45,594 nucleotides of DNA, from assembly GCA_900318405.1 (NCBI GenBank), contig ONKP01000006.1:1-45594 (forward strand), written 5' to 3'. Under the pieces are notes generated by a model. That model was given only the letters and a program-made list of their open reading frames with translations. It searched no databases and was not told the origin of the DNA. Every line of letters starts with the position of its first letter. The stretch's first letter is position 1. The DNA is from an uncultured Eubacteriales bacterium. Its GTDB lineage: Bacteria; Bacillota; Clostridia; Lachnospirales; Lachnospiraceae. Shown one piece after another: positions 24,367 to 31,052 of the stretch. The translations under genes and the position numbers were made by a program.

Positions 24367-24385
24367 CAGACAAGGAGGAAAAACT

Positions 24386-25318
24386 ATGGGCAGGATTTAC
24401 AGCAGCACAACAGAACTCGTCGGAAAAACACCTCTGGTTGAGCTTACCAAATTCGAGAAGAAATACGACCTGAAGGCAAGACTTCTCGTTAAGCTGGAGT
24501 ATTTCAACCCGGCGGGATCAGTAAAGGACAGAATCGCAAAAGCAATGGTTGAGGATATGGAGAAGAGCGGCAAGCTGAAACCTGGCGCAACCATCGTAGA
24601 GCCTACATCCGGAAACACCGGCATCGGACTGGCATTCATCGCTGCCGCAAAGGGATATCATCTGATCCTCACCATGCCGGAGACCATGAGCGTTGAGAGA
24701 AGAAATATCCTGAAAGCTTACGGCGCAGAGATCGTTCTGACGGACGGAAGCAAGGGAATGACAGGTGCCATTGCAAAGGCCAATGAAATCGTCGCCTCCA
24801 CACCGGGTGCGGTACTGGCCGGACAGTTTGACAACCCGGCTAATCCGAAGGCTCATTATGAGACAACCGGACCGGAGATCTGGGAAGATTCCGACGGATC
24901 CGTCGATTACTTCCTGGCTGGTGTCGGCACAGGCGGAACACTGACCGGTACCGGCAAATATCTGAAGGAGAAAAAGCCTTCTGTCAAAGTCATCGCTATC
25001 GAGCCTGCTACATCACCGGTTCTTTCAGCAGGTCATGGCGGACCTCACAAGATTCAGGGTATCGGCGCCGGCTTTGTGCCGTCTGTACTGGATCAGAAGA
25101 TCTACGATGAGGTTATCACTGTAGACAACGAAAAACCGTTTGAGACAGCAAAAGAGCTGGCACATCTCGAAGGTGTACTGGTTGGTATTTCTTCCGGTGC
25201 AGCGCTGTATGCGGCACTGCAGGTAGCCCAGAGACCGGAAGCTGAAGGCAAGACGATTGTTGCGCTTCTTCCGGACAGTGGCGACAGATATTACTCCACA
25301 GCGCTTTTTGAAAACTGA
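24386..25318 (+). CDS. cysK: Cysteine synthase A (O-acetylserine thiol-lyase)
   Basis: PLP enzyme joining O-acetylserine and sulfide to make cysteine. The 310 residues include the PLP lysine Lys47 in NPAGSVKDRIA, the substrate loop EPTSGNTGIGL, the phosphate-binding GTGGTLTGTGKYL, and SSGAAL with the serine that contacts the PLP ring nitrogen. AAGGAGG is 8 bases before the ATG. It has a strong promoter and a 120-base leader. The Rrf2 regulator gene follows after 11 bases, with its ribosome site touching the cysK stop, which suggests that cysteine supply and this regulator are linked, as with CymR in Bacillus. No cysE is in the window. Confidence 0.96.
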   Translation: MGRIYSSTTELVGKTPLVELTKFEKKYDLKARLLVKLEYFNPAGSVKDRIAKAMVEDMEKSGKLKPGATIVEPTSGNTGIGLAFIAAAKGYHLILTMPETMSVERRNILKAYGAEIVLTDGSKGMTGAIAKANEIVASTPGAVLAGQFDNPANPKAHYETTGPEIWEDSDGSVDYFLAGVGTGGTLTGTGKYLKEKKPSVKVIAIEPATSPVLSAGHGGPHKIQGIGAGFVPSVLDQKIYDEVITVDNEKPFETAKELAHLEGVLVGISSGAALYAALQVAQRPEAEGKTIVALLPDSGDRYYSTALFEN

Positions 25319-25329
25319 GGTAATCTTTT

Positions 25330-25764
25330 ATGAAAATTTCAACGAAGGGCCGATATGCTCTGCGGATGATGCTGGATATTGCGCAGAATGACACGGGTGA
25401 ACCTGTGCGGATCAAGGATATCTCGGCAAGACAGGGAATTTCGCTGAAATATCTGGAGCAGATTGTGACGCTTCTTGTACGTGCGGGATACCTGAGAAGT
25501 GTCCGTGGTCCGCAGGGAGGATATCACCTGTCGAAAAAGCCTTCCGAATACAGAGTCGGGGATATCCTCCGGGTGACCGAGGGAAGCCTCGTTCCCGTAG
25601 AATGTCTGATGGATGAGGAAAATACCTGTGAAAGGGCTTCCATCTGTGTAACACTCAGATTGTGGAAGGAACTCGACCAGGCGATCACATCCGTTGTGGA
25701 CAAATACACGCTGGAAGATCTGATGCAATGGGGCATGGAGATGGCGGACAATTACGTCATCTGA
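25330..25764 (+). CDS. Rrf2-family transcription regulator with three cysteines
   Basis: A 144-residue winged-helix regulator of the Rrf2 family (IscR, CymR, NsrR). The DNA-binding domain is MKISTKGRYALRMMLDIAQN through the recognition helix region SLKYLEQIVTLLVRAGYLRS and the wing RGPQGGYHLSK. A cysteine triplet, C-x7-C-x5-C in the VECLMDEENTCERASICVT segment, resembles the IscR cluster-binding pattern, so it may sense a [2Fe-2S] cluster; typical CymR lacks this. Its place directly behind cysK points to control of cysteine genes, while the cysteines point to Fe-S sensing, possibly linked to the suf operon. GAGG at the cysK stop is its ribosome site. Confidence 0.92.
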   Translation: MKISTKGRYALRMMLDIAQNDTGEPVRIKDISARQGISLKYLEQIVTLLVRAGYLRSVRGPQGGYHLSKKPSEYRVGDILRVTEGSLVPVECLMDEENTCERASICVTLRLWKELDQAITSVVDKYTLEDLMQWGMEMADNYVI

Positions 25765-25777
25765 TGCAGACAAAGTT

Positions 25778-25812
25778 ATGCCGCCGACAGTGAATCAAAC
25801 TGCCGGCGGCAT
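25778..25812 (+). terminator. Hairpin after the Rrf2 gene
   Basis: ATGCCGCCGACAG pairs with CTGCCGGCGGCAT with a single mismatch and a 9-base loop. No T run follows, so it is a probable but not classical terminator. Confidence 0.6.
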
Positions 25813-25871
25813 CGTGCTGTATTAAGCCGTCTACACGCCGGCGGTTTTCAGACATGCAAAACATGTACATA

Positions 25872-25920
25872 AAACAGCCGGTATACCGATGCAGGATCTG
25901 CACTGGAATACCGGCTGTTT
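25872..25920 (-). terminator. Terminator of the tRNA-Gly pair
   Basis: AAACAGCCGGTAT and ATACCGGCTGTTT form a perfect 13-bp stem, starting 3 bases beyond the tRNA 3' end on the minus strand; the stem ends in TTT followed by TATG. Confidence 0.75.
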
Positions 25921-25923
25921 ACG

Positions 25924-25995
25924 AGCGCGAGACGGGATTCGAACCCGCGACCCCGACCTTGGCAAGGTCGTACTCCACCCCTGAGCCACTCGCGC
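25924..25995 (-). tRNA. tRNA-Gly (anticodon GCC)
   Basis: A complete cloverleaf on the minus strand: acceptor GCGCGAG/CTCGCGC, anticodon stem CGACC/GGTCG with loop TTGCCAA (anticodon GCC), and T arm GCGGGTTCGAATCCCGT. The discriminator base is T. CCA is not encoded. Second of two tRNA-Gly genes in one transcript. Confidence 0.96.
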
Positions 25996-26004
25996 ATATA
26001 TAAG

Positions 26005-26075
26005 AGCAGGTGATGGGAATCGAACCCACGTATCCAGCTTGGAAGGCTGGTGTTCTACCATTGAACTACACCTGC
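26005..26075 (-). tRNA. tRNA-Gly (anticodon TCC)
   Basis: Minus-strand cloverleaf: acceptor GCAGGTG/CACCTGC, anticodon stem CCAGC/GCTGG with loop CTTCCAA (anticodon TCC), T arm GTGGGTTCGATTCCCAT. CCA is not encoded. It lies 9 bases upstream of the GCC gene. With GCC it covers most glycine codons. Confidence 0.96.
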
Positions 26076-26127
26076 AGATGCGATATCACATCGCCAGACG
26101 GACTTTCATTTCCGCCGTCGATTCCCT

Positions 26128-26156
26128 ACTATACACTATCCCTCCTCAAATTGCAA
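26128..26156 (-). promoter_or_regulatory. Promoter of the tRNA-Gly pair
   Basis: On the minus strand, TTGCAA (26151-26156), 17-bp spacer, TATAGT (26128-26133), about 50 bases before the first tRNA. Confidence 0.7.
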
Positions 26157-26187
26157 TTATTTTTGTATAAGTCCGTTGCATGCCAGA

Positions 26188-26242
26188 TGCAGTTCAAATA
26201 CTGCCAGAGCCACGGAACACATGGAGACTCCCAAGCCGGAGG
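26188..26242 (+). repeat. Dispersed repeat, copy C
   Basis: A 55-bp element starting TGCAGTTCAAATACTGCCAG and ending CCCAAGCCGGAGG. It matches the minus-strand copy at 28212-28266 at all but seven positions and one gap. Its first 25 bases match copy A. Confidence 0.7.
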
Positions 26243-26350
26243 CGGACGCCGCATCTGGAAAAAAAACTCTTATGGGTGTAATATGGGCGACAGTATGAAC
26301 AGAACAGGCTGCAAACCGGTCCACGGTGATCCGCACGGAGGAAACCGCCA

Positions 26351-26956
26351 TTGATCATATCATTATTAAATAATTTCACCTCGGAAATCCGCATGCTGAT
26401 GGCTGCCGTGAGCTTTGTCCTGGCTCTTTTCCAGATTTTCGGCGGATATAAAATGCTTCGCGGCTGGATCTCCGCAGGTGCCTTTCTGATCGGACTTGCC
26501 TGTGGCTTTGCCCTCACGGCATCCGTATCTCCAAACGCAGCTCTCTGGATCAGAATCCTCGTCGGTCTGATCATCGGCACGTTTTTTGGCTGGGCTGCCT
26601 GGAAGATCTATCTGATTGCCGTGTTTGTTTACTGCGGCGCATTCGGCGCGGCCCTTGTATCTGACCTGCCATTTCCGGAGACACAGGTGTGGAGCGTGGT
26701 GTCCATTATCATCTGCGTGGCCGCATTTGCCGTCGTCGGTTTTCTCTCTGTCCGTTTCAGCCGTCCGACCATCATCATCGCGACAGCTGTCGGCGGGGCC
26801 GGCACAGCCGTCAATGCCATGGCAGTCCTCGGCATTGAGATCGCATCCACGGAGGCAGGCCGGGTATTCTGTTTCATTATTTTTGTTGTGGCAGGCCTGG
26901 TCGTTCAGTTTCTCACGACCGGCGGCATCAGAGAAAAAAGACGACGTCGCAGATGA
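26351..26956 (+). CDS. DUF4203/TMEM198-like multi-pass membrane protein
   Basis: A 201-residue integral membrane protein with about seven hydrophobic helices and glycine-rich segments (FQIFGGYKMLRGWISAGAFL, LIGLACGFALT, LVGLIIGTFFGWAAWKIYLI). The pattern resembles the TMEM198/TM7SF3-type DUF4203 domain, whose function in bacteria is unknown. The tail EKRRRRR is cytosolic. The start is an unusual TTG, supported by GGAGG (26337-26341) 9 bases upstream and the absence of a nearby in-frame ATG before the first helix. It is followed after 109 bases by alr on the same strand. The pair is flanked by inverted repeat copies C and D. Confidence 0.8.
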   Translation: MIISLLNNFTSEIRMLMAAVSFVLALFQIFGGYKMLRGWISAGAFLIGLACGFALTASVSPNAALWIRILVGLIIGTFFGWAAWKIYLIAVFVYCGAFGAALVSDLPFPETQVWSVVSIIICVAAFAVVGFLSVRFSRPTIIIATAVGGAGTAVNAMAVLGIEIASTEAGRVFCFIIFVVAGLVVQFLTTGGIREKRRRRR

Positions 26957-27065
26957 GATGCGGCAGACGACATGAAACCGTACGACAGAATATCTGATCA
27001 GTTGTGAAAGAAAAGAATCGGAAAAAAATAAACCCGGATCATTATATCGGAAGGAAGCAATTATC

Positions 27066-28202
27066 ATGGAGAAATATTATCGCACCTATGCAGAAGTGTC
27101 GCTGAAAGCCATTGAACATAATGTAGAGGAGGCCGCAAAGAGGATACTGCCGGGAACAAAGATCCTCGCGATCGTCAAAGCGGATGCCTACGGACATGGC
27201 GCGGTGCGGGTGGCAAAAGATCTCGAGAACCGTGTTGATTTTTACGGCGTGGCTACGCTGGAAGAGGGAATTGAACTGTATGAGGCCGGCATCCGGAAGC
27301 CGATCCTCTGCCTCGGCTACATTTCTCCGCGCGAATTCGGGGAGATGATCCGGGCAGACATCCGGCCGAGCATCTTCCACAGAGATGATGCACTGGCGCT
27401 GGACCGCGAGGCGGAAAAGCTCGGTAAAAAAGCAAAGTACCATATCGCCCTTGATACCGGCATGACCAGGATTGGTTTTCAGGTGACAGAGAAGGATGCG
27501 GATACGATCGCCGAGATCGCGGCACTTCCCCATATCGAACTGGAGGGGATGTTTACGCATCTGTCGTGCTGCGACCAGCAGGATCAGACCTACTCGAAGG
27601 AGCAGTTCGCCCGCTATGACCGCATGCTCGCCATGCTGAAGGAGCGGAATGTCCGGATCCCGATCCGCCATGTGAGCAACAGTGCTGCCGTTGAGGAGTT
27701 CGGTGCACAGGAGCCGCACCGGTTTGACATGGTCCGCCTCGGCATTACCAATTACGGCTGCTATCCGTCAGAGGATGTGCAGAAGCAGAATCTCGACCTG
27801 ATCCCTGCGCTGCAGTGGCGGGCGCATGTGATCCATGTAAAAAATGTAGGCCCGGGCGTCGGGGTCAGCTACGGCGCAACGTACGTGACCAGCCGGCCGG
27901 AGACAAAGATCGCCACGCTGTCAGTCGGCTATGCGGATGGATATCCGCGTGCTCTTTCGGGAAAGGGGAGAGTTCTGATTCACGGCCAGTATGCGCCGAT
28001 CCTCGGCAGAGTCTGCATGGACCAGATGATGGTTGATGTGACGGATATCCCGGATGTAAAGGTCGAGGATGTCGTCACGCTGGTCGGGCACGATGGAAAT
28101 GGCTTCATTCCGATAGAAGAGATCGCCGATGCATCGTGCCGTTTCAATTACGAAATGCTCTGCAATATTTCCGGAAGGGTTGTCCGGCTTTACGACAAAT
28201 AA
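27066..28202 (+). CDS. alr: Alanine racemase
   Basis: PLP enzyme making D-alanine for peptidoglycan. The 378 residues include the PLP lysine Lys38 in AIVKADAYGHGA and the catalytic tyrosine Tyr269 in GVGVSYGATYVT of the C-terminal domain. RIGFQVTEKD and SNSAAVEEF are other family segments, and GRVCMDQMMVDVT closes the active site. GGAAGGAAGC precedes the ATG. The product feeds the D-Ala-D-Ala branch of the pathway in which MurE, encoded at 42195, also acts. Repeat copy D begins within 10 bases of its stop. Confidence 0.96.
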   Translation: MEKYYRTYAEVSLKAIEHNVEEAAKRILPGTKILAIVKADAYGHGAVRVAKDLENRVDFYGVATLEEGIELYEAGIRKPILCLGYISPREFGEMIRADIRPSIFHRDDALALDREAEKLGKKAKYHIALDTGMTRIGFQVTEKDADTIAEIAALPHIELEGMFTHLSCCDQQDQTYSKEQFARYDRMLAMLKERNVRIPIRHVSNSAAVEEFGAQEPHRFDMVRLGITNYGCYPSEDVQKQNLDLIPALQWRAHVIHVKNVGPGVGVSYGATYVTSRPETKIATLSVGYADGYPRALSGKGRVLIHGQYAPILGRVCMDQMMVDVTDIPDVKVEDVVTLVGHDGNGFIPIEEIADASCRFNYEMLCNISGRVVRLYDK

Positions 28203-28211
28203 GTTACTTGT

Positions 28212-28266
28212 CCTCGGCTTGGGAGTTTTCATGCGTTCCGTGGTTCTGGCTGTATCTGAACTGTAA
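28212..28266 (-). repeat. Dispersed repeat, copy D (inverted relative to C)
   Basis: On the minus strand it starts TTACAGTTCAGATACAGCC and ends CCCAAGCCGAGG. It pairs with copy C as an inverted repeat around the DUF4203-alr block, 2.08 kb end to end. Confidence 0.7.
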
Positions 28267-28411
28267 TAATGAACGAATGATAGTGTCGGTTTCTTCTTGC
28301 GTCACGGGGAAGAGTATGGTACGATAATTCGCGTGTTTTAGCTTGGTAAAGTGAGAACATGTTAAAGTAACCGGCATGAAGGCCGGCACACAGGTAAGAA
28401 GGAACCCGTAC

Positions 28412-28465
28412 ATGGAAAAGCCTGTAGCAGCTTACAGGCAGCCCGGAAGGAGAAGAAAACTATGA
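28412..28465 (+). CDS. Possible 17-codon leader peptide overlapping the ABC importer start
   Basis: A short frame, MEKPVAAYRQPGRRRKL, begins 8 bases after AAGGA and stops at TGA overlapping the next gene's ATG (ATGA), an arrangement that favours translational coupling. A perfect stem-loop, GCCTGTA-GCAGCT-TACAGGC (28420-28439), lies inside it. The Arg-rich end includes AGG and AGA codons, but those bases also form the downstream ribosome site, so the arginine content may be incidental. No transcript or peptide evidence is available to me. Confidence 0.35.
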   Translation: MEKPVAAYRQPGRRRKL

Positions 28466-29361
28466 AGAAGAACAAAGTGATCAGCTGTATTCTCGCAACG
28501 GCTATGGTGATCGGTATGGCAGGATGCGGAAGCACTTCCTCATCATCGGCAGCGGGCAGCGCAGCGTCCGGATCAGACAGTGCTGCAACATCTACCGCAG
28601 AAGTAAAGGCTTCTTCCGCATCTGCTGCAGGCAGCAGCGCATCTTCAGCGGACAGCGATGTTCAGTATATCAAGGATAAGGGAACACTGACCGTCGGCAT
28701 CACGGATTTTGCACCGATGGATTACAAGGAAGACGGTTCAGATGAGTGGATCGGCTTTGACGCTGACCTGGCCAAGAAGGTTGCAGAGGATCTCGGCGTT
28801 GACTGTGAATTTGTTGAGATCAACTGGGACAATAAGATTCTCGAGCTCGATAACAAGAGCATCGATGTGGTATGGAACGGCATGACGCTCACCGATGAGG
28901 TGACCGGTTCCATGAACTGCACGGATCCTTATCTGCGCAATGCACAGACAGTCATTCTTCCTTCCGATAAGGTGGACCAGTATAAGGATGTTGACAGCAT
29001 GAAGGATCTGAACTTCGCTGTAGAGTCCGGCTCCGCCGGCGAGCAGGCTGCAAAGGACAACGGACTGACGAGCACGGCGATGTCCTCACAGGCAGATGCC
29101 CTGATGGAAGTGGAAGCCGGCACATCAGATGCCGCTATCATCGATCTGCTGATGGCAGGCGCCATGGTCGGTGAGGGAACATCCTATCCGGATCTCACGA
29201 CCTCTGTAGAGCTCAGCAGTGAGGAATACGGCATCGGATGCCGCAAGGGATCTGATCTCACGGATTATATCAATGAAGAAATGTCAAAGTTTTATAAGGA
29301 TGGATCGATTCAGGAGCTCGCCAAGAAGTACGGCGTACAGGATGCTCTGATCGAACAGTAA
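28462..29361 (+). CDS. Amino acid ABC transporter substrate-binding lipoprotein (family 3)
   Basis: Membrane-tethered solute receptor of a polar amino acid importer. The signal peptide ends in lipobox GMAGCG. A Ser/Ala-rich linker covers about residues 23-68. The periplasmic-binding-protein-3 domain starts IKDKGTLTVGITDFAPMDYK and contains GFDADLAKKVAEDLGV, the classical family 3 signature, then DVVWNGMTLTDEVTGSMNCTDPYL. The C-terminal motif is KKYGVQDAL. The ligand cannot be read from the sequence with confidence; glutamine, cystine or basic amino acids are all possible. GGAAGGAG lies 9 bases upstream. Permease and ATPase genes follow directly. Confidence 0.94.
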   Translation: MKKNKVISCILATAMVIGMAGCGSTSSSSAAGSAASGSDSAATSTAEVKASSASAAGSSASSADSDVQYIKDKGTLTVGITDFAPMDYKEDGSDEWIGFDADLAKKVAEDLGVDCEFVEINWDNKILELDNKSIDVVWNGMTLTDEVTGSMNCTDPYLRNAQTVILPSDKVDQYKDVDSMKDLNFAVESGSAGEQAAKDNGLTSTAMSSQADALMEVEAGTSDAAIIDLLMAGAMVGEGTSYPDLTTSVELSSEEYGIGCRKGSDLTDYINEEMSKFYKDGSIQELAKKYGVQDALIEQ

Positions 29362-29374
29362 AGAGGTCGCGGAT

Positions 29375-30025
29375 ATGTTAGGAGAGGTTACCATCACCCT
29401 GCTGCAGGGATTCGGAAAAACGCTGGAGCTTTTCGCACTGACGCTTCTTTTCGCACTGCCGCTGGGGCTTCTGATCTGTTTCGGCTCCATGAGCCGTGTA
29501 AAAATCCTGTCGGCGATCATCAATGCCATTATCTGGGTGATCCGTGGAACACCGCTCATGCTGCAGCTCCTGGTCATCTACTACGGACCGGGCATTGTAT
29601 CCCACCAGCAGATCGGCTTTACGAACAGTACGCGTTTTCTCGCCGCGCTGATCGCTTTTGTGATCAATTACGCCTGCTATTTCGCCGTGATCTACAGGGG
29701 CGGTATCCAGTCCGTACCTGTGGGACAGCGGGAGGCCGGCAAGGTGCTCGGCATGACAAACAGCCAGATCTTCCGGAAGATTGTTTTTCTGCAGGTTATC
29801 AAGAACATCATTCCGCCGATCTCCAATGAGATCATCACACTGGTCAAGGATACCTCACTCGCACGCGTGATCGCTGTCTATGAGATCATCTGGGCAGGAG
29901 AAACGTATATCAAGCACGGCGGGCTGATCTGGCCTCTTTTCTACACCGGTGTGTTTTATCTGGTGTTCAGCGCACTGCTGACGTGGATCTTCAATAAAAC
30001 CGAAAAGAAACTTGCCTATTTCTGA
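29375..30025 (+). CDS. Amino acid ABC transporter permease
   Basis: Inner-membrane component of the importer, 216 residues and about five helices, of the HisM/GlnP type. The N-terminal helix is LFALTLLFALPLGLLICFG; VIRGTPLMLQLLVIYYG is the well-conserved RGTP segment. The cytoplasmic EAA loop that contacts the ATPase is GQREAGKVLGMTNSQIFRKI, followed by the NEIITLVKDTSLA signature. GAGG lies about 8 bases before the ATG. It starts 13 bases after the receptor gene and 102 bases before the likely ATPase start. A single permease gene implies a homodimer. Confidence 0.95.
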   Translation: MLGEVTITLLQGFGKTLELFALTLLFALPLGLLICFGSMSRVKILSAIINAIIWVIRGTPLMLQLLVIYYGPGIVSHQQIGFTNSTRFLAALIAFVINYACYFAVIYRGGIQSVPVGQREAGKVLGMTNSQIFRKIVFLQVIKNIIPPISNEIITLVKDTSLARVIAVYEIIWAGETYIKHGGLIWPLFYTGVFYLVFSALLTWIFNKTEKKLAYF

Positions 30026-30127
30026 CATTTGAACAGCAGCTGATATCAGCGGATCCGGTCGTTGTCAGAAATCGGAAATAAATGACTGCTTGTGCCACCT
30101 GCGGAAGGCGGCGGGATGGAAATTACC

Positions 30128-30889
30128 ATGGCATTACTCGAAGTACAGAATCTGAAGAAAAATTTCGGCAGCACAAAGGTGCTGAAGGATATCAGCTTTT
30201 CTCTTGAGAAGGGCGAGACACTGTCCATCATCGGTTCCTCGGGCGGCGGCAAGACGACGCTGCTGCGCTGCCTGAACTTTCTCGAGACACCGTCAGAGGG
30301 ACGGATCGTTGTCAACAACGACGTACTCTATGATGGTGCGGATACCAGAAAATACTCAGACGAGGAGATAAGGAAGAAAAGGCTGCACTTCGGCCTTGTA
30401 TTTCAGAGCTTCAACCTGTTTCCGCAGTACACGGCTCTGGAAAATGTCATGCTGGCGCCGACGCTTGCTTCCCGTCAGACCGGAGAGTCACAGGAGTCTA
30501 TTAAGAAGAGAGCGGAGGAACTGCTGGACCGCATGGGCCTTTCGGAGAAGATGAACCTCTATCCGAAACAGCTCTCCGGCGGACAGAGCCAGCGTGTCGC
30601 GATCGCAAGAGCACTGGCGCTTCACCCGGATATCCTCTGCTTTGATGAGCCCACATCAGCGCTGGACCCTGAGCTGACGGGAGAAGTGCTGAAGGTCATC
30701 AGCGGACTCGCCGCGGGCCACACAACGATGATCATTGTCACGCATGAGATGAAATTCGCCCATGATGTGGCGGATAAGGTTATTTTTCTTGACGACGGTT
30801 ATATTCTCGAACAGGGAACGCCTGAGGAGGTCTTTGAACATCCCACCCAGGAGAGAACCAGACAGTTTCTTGCAGGATATGACCAGTGA
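30128..30889 (+). CDS. Amino acid ABC transporter ATP-binding protein
   Basis: Cytosolic ATPase driving the importer. Walker A is GSSGGGKTT, the Q-loop region is GLVFQSFNLFPQYTALENV, the signature is LSGGQSQRVAIARAL, Walker B is ILCFDEPTSALDPE and the switch histidine is IVTHEM. The family-typical N terminus is MALLEVQNLKKNFG, so I place the start at ATG 30128 (253 residues), although in-frame ATGs at 30092 and 30116 exist and GAAGG before 30116 is a fair ribosome site. It ends a three-gene operon, followed by a GC-rich hairpin at 30905-30945. Confidence 0.95.
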   Translation: MALLEVQNLKKNFGSTKVLKDISFSLEKGETLSIIGSSGGGKTTLLRCLNFLETPSEGRIVVNNDVLYDGADTRKYSDEEIRKKRLHFGLVFQSFNLFPQYTALENVMLAPTLASRQTGESQESIKKRAEELLDRMGLSEKMNLYPKQLSGGQSQRVAIARALALHPDILCFDEPTSALDPELTGEVLKVISGLAAGHTTMIIVTHEMKFAHDVADKVIFLDDGYILEQGTPEEVFEHPTQERTRQFLAGYDQ

Positions 30890-30904
30890 TTTTCAGATAT
30901 CATG

Positions 30905-30945
30905 CAGGAAGCGGACGTGCGCGAAATGCGCATGTCCGTTTCCTG
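30905..30945 (+). terminator. Hairpin after the ABC importer operon
   Basis: CAGGAA-CGGAC-TGCGC pairs with GCGCA-GTCCG-TTCCTG around a GAAAT loop with small bulges. No T run follows, so efficiency is uncertain. Confidence 0.65.
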
Positions 30946-30966
30946 TGCTACGGGCATTGCCGTCGG

Positions 30967-30995
30967 TTGATTTTAGCCGGTGGATGCTATATGAT
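30967..30995 (+). promoter_or_regulatory. Promoter of purB-purA
   Basis: TTGATT (30967-30972), 17-bp spacer, TATGAT (30990-30995). A start near 31002 would place the hairpin at 31008 at the extreme 5' end of the message. Confidence 0.6.
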
Positions 30996-31007
30996 TGAGC
31001 GAGCAGA

Positions 31008-31030
31008 CATGCTTTGAAGCATGCATTTTT
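31008..31030 (+). terminator. Terminator-like hairpin in the purB leader
   Basis: CATGCT-TTGA-AGCATG is a perfect 6-bp stem (CATGCTTTGAAGCATG is palindromic around TG), followed by CATTTTTAAA. It lies between the promoter and the purB ribosome site, so it may be an attenuator or a 5' protective stem, or simply end transcription from the upstream operon. Confidence 0.5.
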
Positions 31031-31052
31031 AAATACCGATCGGAGGATAAGC

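Larger units (their letters stand above)
23997..24385 (+). other. Gene-free stretch before cysK
   Basis: These 389 bases hold a decayed AT-rich tandem repeat (24021-24103), a textbook terminator (24160-24190), the cysK promoter (24231-24259) and a leader of about 120 bases with one hairpin (24327-24366). No credible gene is seen. Confidence 0.75.

Noticed and set aside
25924..26075. tRNA pair as an integration site for a mobile element
   Set aside because: No integrase, no duplicated tRNA 3' end and no change in gene content beside it.
28204..28413. 69-codon minus-strand frame after alr, sharing LQFRYSQNHGTH-like residues with other frames
   Set aside because: The shared residues come from the dispersed repeat, and the same reading frame in copies A and B breaks at once, so the conservation is at DNA level.
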